Below, one piece after another: positions 60,295 through 64,000 of a stretch of 64,000 nt of DNA. Source of the DNA: Sacculina carcini (Eukaryota; Arthropoda; Thecostraca; Sacculinidae); contig OU696573.1 in NCBI GenBank assembly GCA_916048095.2, positions 7,589,806 to 7,653,805 on the forward strand, in the 5' to 3' direction. The position numbers and the translations under genes are program-made. A model generated the notes under the pieces. It was not told the origin of the DNA, did not search any database, and worked only from the letters and a program-made list of their open reading frames with translations. The stretch's first letter is position 1. Each line of letters begins with the position of its first letter.

Positions 60295-62412
60295 TTACCG
60301 ATAGCGTCTGGGGACGCGAACCAGTCGGGCGCGCCGTGACCACACAATTCTGTCTGGACACTGTGTGAGAGATGGTTCAGCTGGAATGGGAGGTGTCTGA
60401 GTCGTTGAAGTGGCTGCTGGTGTTCCGTTCGGAAGAGCCGATGCCGAAGCAGGAGAGGGCGCGTCACTGTTCTCCGAGAATGCTGGTTTCAGCCGGTCAA
60501 GGGCGACGGTGTCTAGTCTTCCGTTGATGTCAAGGACAAAAGCTTTGTCACCCCGCTTGATTACAGCATATGGACCACGGTAAGGTGGTGTCAAAGGCGG
60601 GCGTACAGCATCGACGCGGACAAATACGTGTGTCGCTGTTTTCAGCGGCTGCGAGACAAATGGGCGTTCGGCGTCAGAACTCCGATGACAGGATGTTGGT
60701 GTCGGTCGCAGCTTGGAGATGGCAGTTGCCAGTTGTCGAGCAGTCTCACAAGCCGGCGCTGGAGTCGTTTGAGAGAAGAACTGGCCCGGCAGACGCATTT
60801 TCTCTCCCAAGACAAGCTCTGCTGAAGACGAGTTGATGTCTGGTTTGTAAGAAGCTCGCATGCCCATCAGCACAACAGGTAAAGCGATGAGCCAGTTTGT
60901 GGACCTCTCCAGTGCAGCGGTGAGAGACGCCTTCAATTGACGATGTATCCGCTCCACCAATCCGTTCTGCTGAGGAGAATACGCGCATGTTGTTTTGTGA
61001 GCCACTCCCAGGATGGACCAGAACTCTGACCACAGATCAGATACGAACTGTCGTCCGCGATCTGATGTGATGCACAAGCACATGCCGAAACGTGAAGTCC
61101 ATTCCAGCAGCGCACGTGCGCACGAAGCAGCCGATGCGTCCGTCATTGGCACAGCATCCGGGTAGCGTGTGTACCTGTCGACGATAGTAAACAGGTAATG
61201 GTACCCGTTTGCTTCAGGAAGCGGACCGACGATGTCAACGTGCAGGGCCTCAAATCGGCCGGACGGTGTGGCAGGACGACGCAGAGCCGAGCGCTGATGA
61301 CGACCGACCTTGCACTGCTGACAAGGGACACAGTTCTTCGCCCAGGTTGAAACCTTTGATCCGATGCGTTTGAAAACAAAGCGCTCGGAAATCAAGCGAC
61401 GTGTTGCTCGTGCACTAGGATGGTGCATGTTGTGAAATGAACAGAAGATATCGTGCTGGAGCGACTCAGGTACAAGAGGACGATCAACACCATTAGACAC
61501 GTCAACTAGCAGGCCACCCGGGACACCCTCGACCTCTCGACGTTCAACACAAAGCGACGGGGAGGCGGCGAGTTCAGAAACGTCCGCGGCACCTTGCTGC
61601 GCGATGGGGATCCTTCTGATGTCCAGACCTTGCTGAGCGACGACATCAAGCTGTGAGACCTGGTGTTCCGTGACGGAGACCGGTGGTCGACTCAGGTAAT
61701 CAGACACCGCGTTGTCTCGGCCGCTATTGTGTCTGATGTCGGTGGAGAATTCACTGATGAAAGCCAGTTGACGCTGTACACGTGCCGAACGCTCGGACAT
61801 GCTCGTGAACGCGTGCGTCAACGGCTTGTGATCCGTCCACAGCTGCAGTTCTGGACGACCTTCAAGCAAATGCCTGAAACGCTTCAAGACGCTGAAAATG
61901 GCAAACAGCTCCTTGTCTCCTGTGCACCATCTCAGCTGGGCACCGGCCAACACACGAGAATGGTATGCCAGAGGCACCCATCTGCCTTCCTGCAGCTGCA
62001 AAATGACCGCGCCGACGGCGTGGTCCGATGCGTCCGCGACGACCTTTGTGATGGCGTCGTCTCGAGGGTACGCAAGCTGGGATACGGCGGCCAGCGCAGA
62101 TTTGGATTTCTCGAAGGCTGCCGTTTGGCGCGGACCCCAGGAAAACCCGCGCTTCGCGTTCGCCGTGTCATGAAGTGGCTGCAGAATCGACGCCAGATTA
62201 GGGATGAACCGATGAAAGAAGTTCACCATGCCCAGGTATTTTCTGCAATCCGCTGGATCTCGTGGCGGCGGCATGGACAGCAAATCCTCCACTTTGTCGG
62301 GAAGAGGTGCAATGCCACGGGCGGACACCTCCATGCCAACGAAGCGGACCTTGCTGACGCCAAAAACACACTTCTCCGGTTTGACAGCCAACCCAGCTTT
62401 GCTCAGACGGCG
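60295..62412 (-). CDS. gypsy pol: RT thumb, RNase H, integrase (open frame, 5' truncated)
   Basis: About 705 uninterrupted codons. RT thumb and connection: LSKAGLAVKPEKCVFG, CRKYLGMVNFFHRFIPNLAS. RNase H: TKVVADASDHAVGAVILQLQ (Asp), GDKELFAIFSVLKRFRHLLE (Glu), LWTDHKPLTHAF (Asp), RDNAVSDYLSRPP. Integrase: zinc domain HNMHHPSARATRRLI and CVPCQQCKV; core HVDIVGPLPEANGYHYLFTI, ITSDRGRQFVSDLWSEFW, PQQNGLVERIHRQLK (DDE). C-terminal PPLTPPYRGPYAVIKRGDKA and LDRLKPAF. Absence of stops suggests recent activity, but RT palm, gag and protease are gone, so the copy is not autonomous. Any ATG upstream lies in LTR-derived sequence. Confidence 0.9.
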   Translation of the reverse strand, partial: RRLSKAGLAVKPEKCVFGVSKVRFVGMEVSARGIAPLPDKVEDLLSMPPPRDPADCRKYLGMVNFFHRFIPNLASILQPLHDTANAKRGFSWGPRQTAAFEKSKSALAAVSQLAYPRDDAITKVVADASDHAVGAVILQLQEGRWVPLAYHSRVLAGAQLRWCTGDKELFAIFSVLKRFRHLLEGRPELQLWTDHKPLTHAFTSMSERSARVQRQLAFISEFSTDIRHNSGRDNAVSDYLSRPPVSVTEHQVSQLDVVAQQGLDIRRIPIAQQGAADVSELAASPSLCVERREVEGVPGGLLVDVSNGVDRPLVPESLQHDIFCSFHNMHHPSARATRRLISERFVFKRIGSKVSTWAKNCVPCQQCKVGRHQRSALRRPATPSGRFEALHVDIVGPLPEANGYHYLFTIVDRYTRYPDAVPMTDASAASCARALLEWTSRFGMCLCITSDRGRQFVSDLWSEFWSILGVAHKTTCAYSPQQNGLVERIHRQLKASLTAALERSTNWLIALPVVLMGMRASYKPDINSSSAELVLGEKMRLPGQFFSQTTPAPACETARQLATAISKLRPTPTSCHRSSDAERPFVSQPLKTATHVFVRVDAVRPPLTPPYRGPYAVIKRGDKAFVLDINGRLDTVALDRLKPAFSENSDAPSPASASALPNGTPAATSTTQTPPIPAEPSLTQCPDRIVWSRRARLVRVPRRYR

Positions 62413-62433
62413 ACCACAGCCCCCTTCATTCAT

Positions 62434-62529
62434 TTGGCACACACAAGGTCTAACAATAAAACAGAAACAATATAACAATTGCATGATATTTAACTATTAA
62501 ATAAATAGAAATAACAGACGGCGGCCACA
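62434..62529 (-). repeat. LTR fragment at 5' side of antisense gypsy
   Basis: 96 bp nearly identical to 60174-60269 (shared caattgcatgatatttaac and taaacagaaacaatataac-type blocks). Confidence 0.88.
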
Positions 62530-63063
62530 CGTCGATGCAGAATAGCCAATACAACAGTATTTGCCGTATAAAACCCTGCCTGAGTCAAGTGAACTCGAAA
62601 TCAAACCTAGCGGCATCACCTCTGGTCACATTTTGTCTGTATACTACTTTACTTGAAAGTCCGCGATATTAATTCATATAATGAATTGTATGGGGGGTAA
62701 AATAGGCAATAATTTTAACGAATTAGCAAAATGGGCATTTATCTGGAAATAACCTAAAATGGGCAAATATAGGCATTTATGGCATTTTGCTGGAACATTC
62801 GGTATTTAATAATGATAGGTGATAGCATCACGCTGTATTTGGCTATGATTGTAATTTGAATTGGCTATGCTTCAGAAATCCACCGCGGTGTTGATTATTA
62901 TATTTATTCATTCATTTAAGAAAGTACTCGAATACTTGTTTCTGCATGTGGTTGGAATGGAACATATATCTAACACGCACAGTCTATTTCTGTGCGTGTT
63001 ACTGAGTGGACGTGCCTTGTCCCGTCACATGAGCCTGTGATTTTCGAGCGTGAGTGAGCAGCT
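62530..63063. other. spacer and 5' UTR of the following LINE
   Basis: AT-rich; repeated aaatgggca motifs at 62728-62790. The last 100 bp or so may be LINE 5' UTR. No promoter motif that I can support. Confidence 0.45.
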
Positions 63064-63903
63064 ATGTCAATCAGCGCAAGTGAACTACAGGAGTGCATGA
63101 TGCACTGTCTGCAAAACGAGGAAGTACTTGGCAGGATACGAGACCTCATCGTAGTGCCGGCTGTGAAAGCGGCAGTTGAAGAAGCAGTTGCAGCCAAAGA
63201 TGCCGAAATAACGAAGTTACGCGACGAATTGACCGAAACGAAACGGCGACTGAACGACCTTGATCAATACTCCCGACGACAAAATCTGTGTGTGTCGGGA
63301 ATCAAGGAGGAACCAGGTGAGAACTTGGACAAAATTGTTGAAGAAGTGGCTGATACTCTGGGTGTCCCAATATCTTCTCAGGATATTGAGGCTGCACACA
63401 GGTTAGGCCGAGCTGCCCCAGGAAAATCTAGACCTCTATTGATTCGCTTTGAAAGAGTAAAAAAACGAGCCGAGTTCTTCAATGCAAAAAAAACTCTTAA
63501 AAGACTGAATCCAAACGGTGGCAGAAGCTTTGATCCTCACAGAGTATATATAAATGAGCATCTGACGCCAGCCAACAGCCAGCTTTTGTACGAGATTCGC
63601 CAAATGAAAAAAGCGGGAAAACTTTACGCAGCCTGGTCAGATTTCGGAAATATCAAAATTCGAATATCCGAGAATGCGCGGGCAGTACGTGTCTCATCGC
63701 TGGATGACGTCATGCGTCAGACCGGGCCGGCGGGATCAATGACCCGACCTCTGACTGAACAGAGAGACGACGGGTCAACCACCGATTGGCGCCCTGCCAG
63801 TAGCGACGGCCGGTCACTCTACACCAGAACAGCTGATCGCGGCAGGACATTCCGGCCAGTGACCCGGTCAACCAGTCGGGCAGACACCGGTATGTGTATG
63901 TGA
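63064..63903 (+). CDS. LINE ORF1 (coiled coil plus RRM-like), intact
   Basis: 279 codons from ATG at 63064 to TGA. Residues 1-70: helical, with heptad-like AAKDAEITKLRDELTETKRR (coiled coil for trimerisation). Residues 70-200: LDQYSRRQNLCVSGIKEEPG, IEAAHRLGRAAPGKSRPLLI, VYINEHLTPANSQLLYEIRQ and YAAWSDFGNIKIR, the RRM-like plus C-terminal nucleic-acid-binding layout of L1-type and related LINE ORF1 proteins. The Arg/Ser/Thr-rich tail is probably disordered. It is an RNA chaperone by family. ORF2 should follow beyond base 64000. The frame shows no decay, so the element may be young. Confidence 0.82.
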   Translation: MSISASELQECMMHCLQNEEVLGRIRDLIVVPAVKAAVEEAVAAKDAEITKLRDELTETKRRLNDLDQYSRRQNLCVSGIKEEPGENLDKIVEEVADTLGVPISSQDIEAAHRLGRAAPGKSRPLLIRFERVKKRAEFFNAKKTLKRLNPNGGRSFDPHRVYINEHLTPANSQLLYEIRQMKKAGKLYAAWSDFGNIKIRISENARAVRVSSLDDVMRQTGPAGSMTRPLTEQRDDGSTTDWRPASSDGRSLYTRTADRGRTFRPVTRSTSRADTGMCM

Positions 63904-64000
63904 CTGTTTTTTTTCTCAGCCGTATATATGTTGTGAGTGAATGGGAGCTGGTTGTGTAATGTGTATGTATGTGTGTGTGTATGTGCGCTTCTGTTGGTGA
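63904..64000 (+). other. LINE ORF1-ORF2 junction region
   Basis: T-rich tract then GT repeats; window ends before ORF2. Confidence 0.4.

Larger units (their letters stand above)
60178..62529 (-). mobile_element. antisense gypsy element with rearranged 5' end
   Basis: LTR-start sequence occurs at both ends (reverse strand tgtggccgccgtctgttatt from 62529 and from 60269). Between them, gag, protease and most of RT are missing, but the rest of pol is one open frame. A polypurine gaaggggg precedes the 3' LTR. A second polypurine/LTR-start segment is fused directly to the RT connection at about 62404-62432. Confidence 0.8.

Overview
The window is nuclear DNA from an animal, most probably an invertebrate. 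It contains one host protein-coding gene split by long GT-AG introns, buried in transposable elements. The retroelement families are ordinary metazoan ones: LINEs, Ty3/gypsy elements with a tRNA-Trp-type primer site, piggyBac, hAT, Harbinger and P-element-like transposons, and a tRNA-derived SINE. I see no bacterial operons, rRNA or CRISPR. I cannot name the species.

The host gene lies on the + strand. Eight exons between 4275 and 47998 encode a Rab escort protein (REP/CHM, accessory subunit of Rab geranylgeranyl transferase). The exons are 4275-4341, 7005-7205, 8371-8638, 14959-15196, 27349-27574, 30687-31126, 42086-42306 and 47801-47998. All phases agree and together give 619 codons plus a stop. 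Only the first exon (start codon and the beginning of the dinucleotide-fold motif) is missing and should lie upstream of base 1. About 1.9 kb of coding sequence is spread over 43.7 kb, and every intron but the second carries recognisable transposon debris.

Layout: 1-2620, a LINE with restriction-like endonuclease and its 5'-truncated duplicate, both ending in (CA)n. 2640-4262, pogo-like and LINE debris. 4590-6400, a piggyBac remnant holding a hAT MITE. 7750-7983, a 39-bp minisatellite. 9290-14750, an antisense LINE holding a SINE and a hAT-like element, which itself holds a P-element-like fold-back. 15425-15700, a LINE scrap. 16435-17255, a 590-bp inverted repeat with a hammerhead-ribozyme-like motif on each arm. 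17256-27200 and 33188-36822, AT-rich non-coding elements built of roughly 185-bp units with CCCGCCCGTCGTGCGG islands, including a kilobase-scale inverted repeat. 27600-30640, two antisense LINE fragments. 31940-33137 and 39890-40360, a gypsy remnant split by a 6.7-kb composite insertion that includes a DIRS/Ngaro-like RNase H segment. 40364-41690, a LINE with a hAT MITE. 42953-43385, a pogo-like MITE. 43466-45230, antisense piggyBac. 46804-47280, a Harbinger-like remnant.

Downstream of the gene: 50530-52118, piggyBac remnant. 52140-54746, antisense gypsy with one LTR, interrupted by a 553-bp fold-back with a 9-bp target duplication. 55092-59771, a complete but inactivated gypsy element of CsRn1 type with two LTRs. 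60178-62529, antisense gypsy with an open RNase H-integrase frame and a rearranged 5' end. 63064-63903, an intact LINE ORF1 whose element continues past the window.
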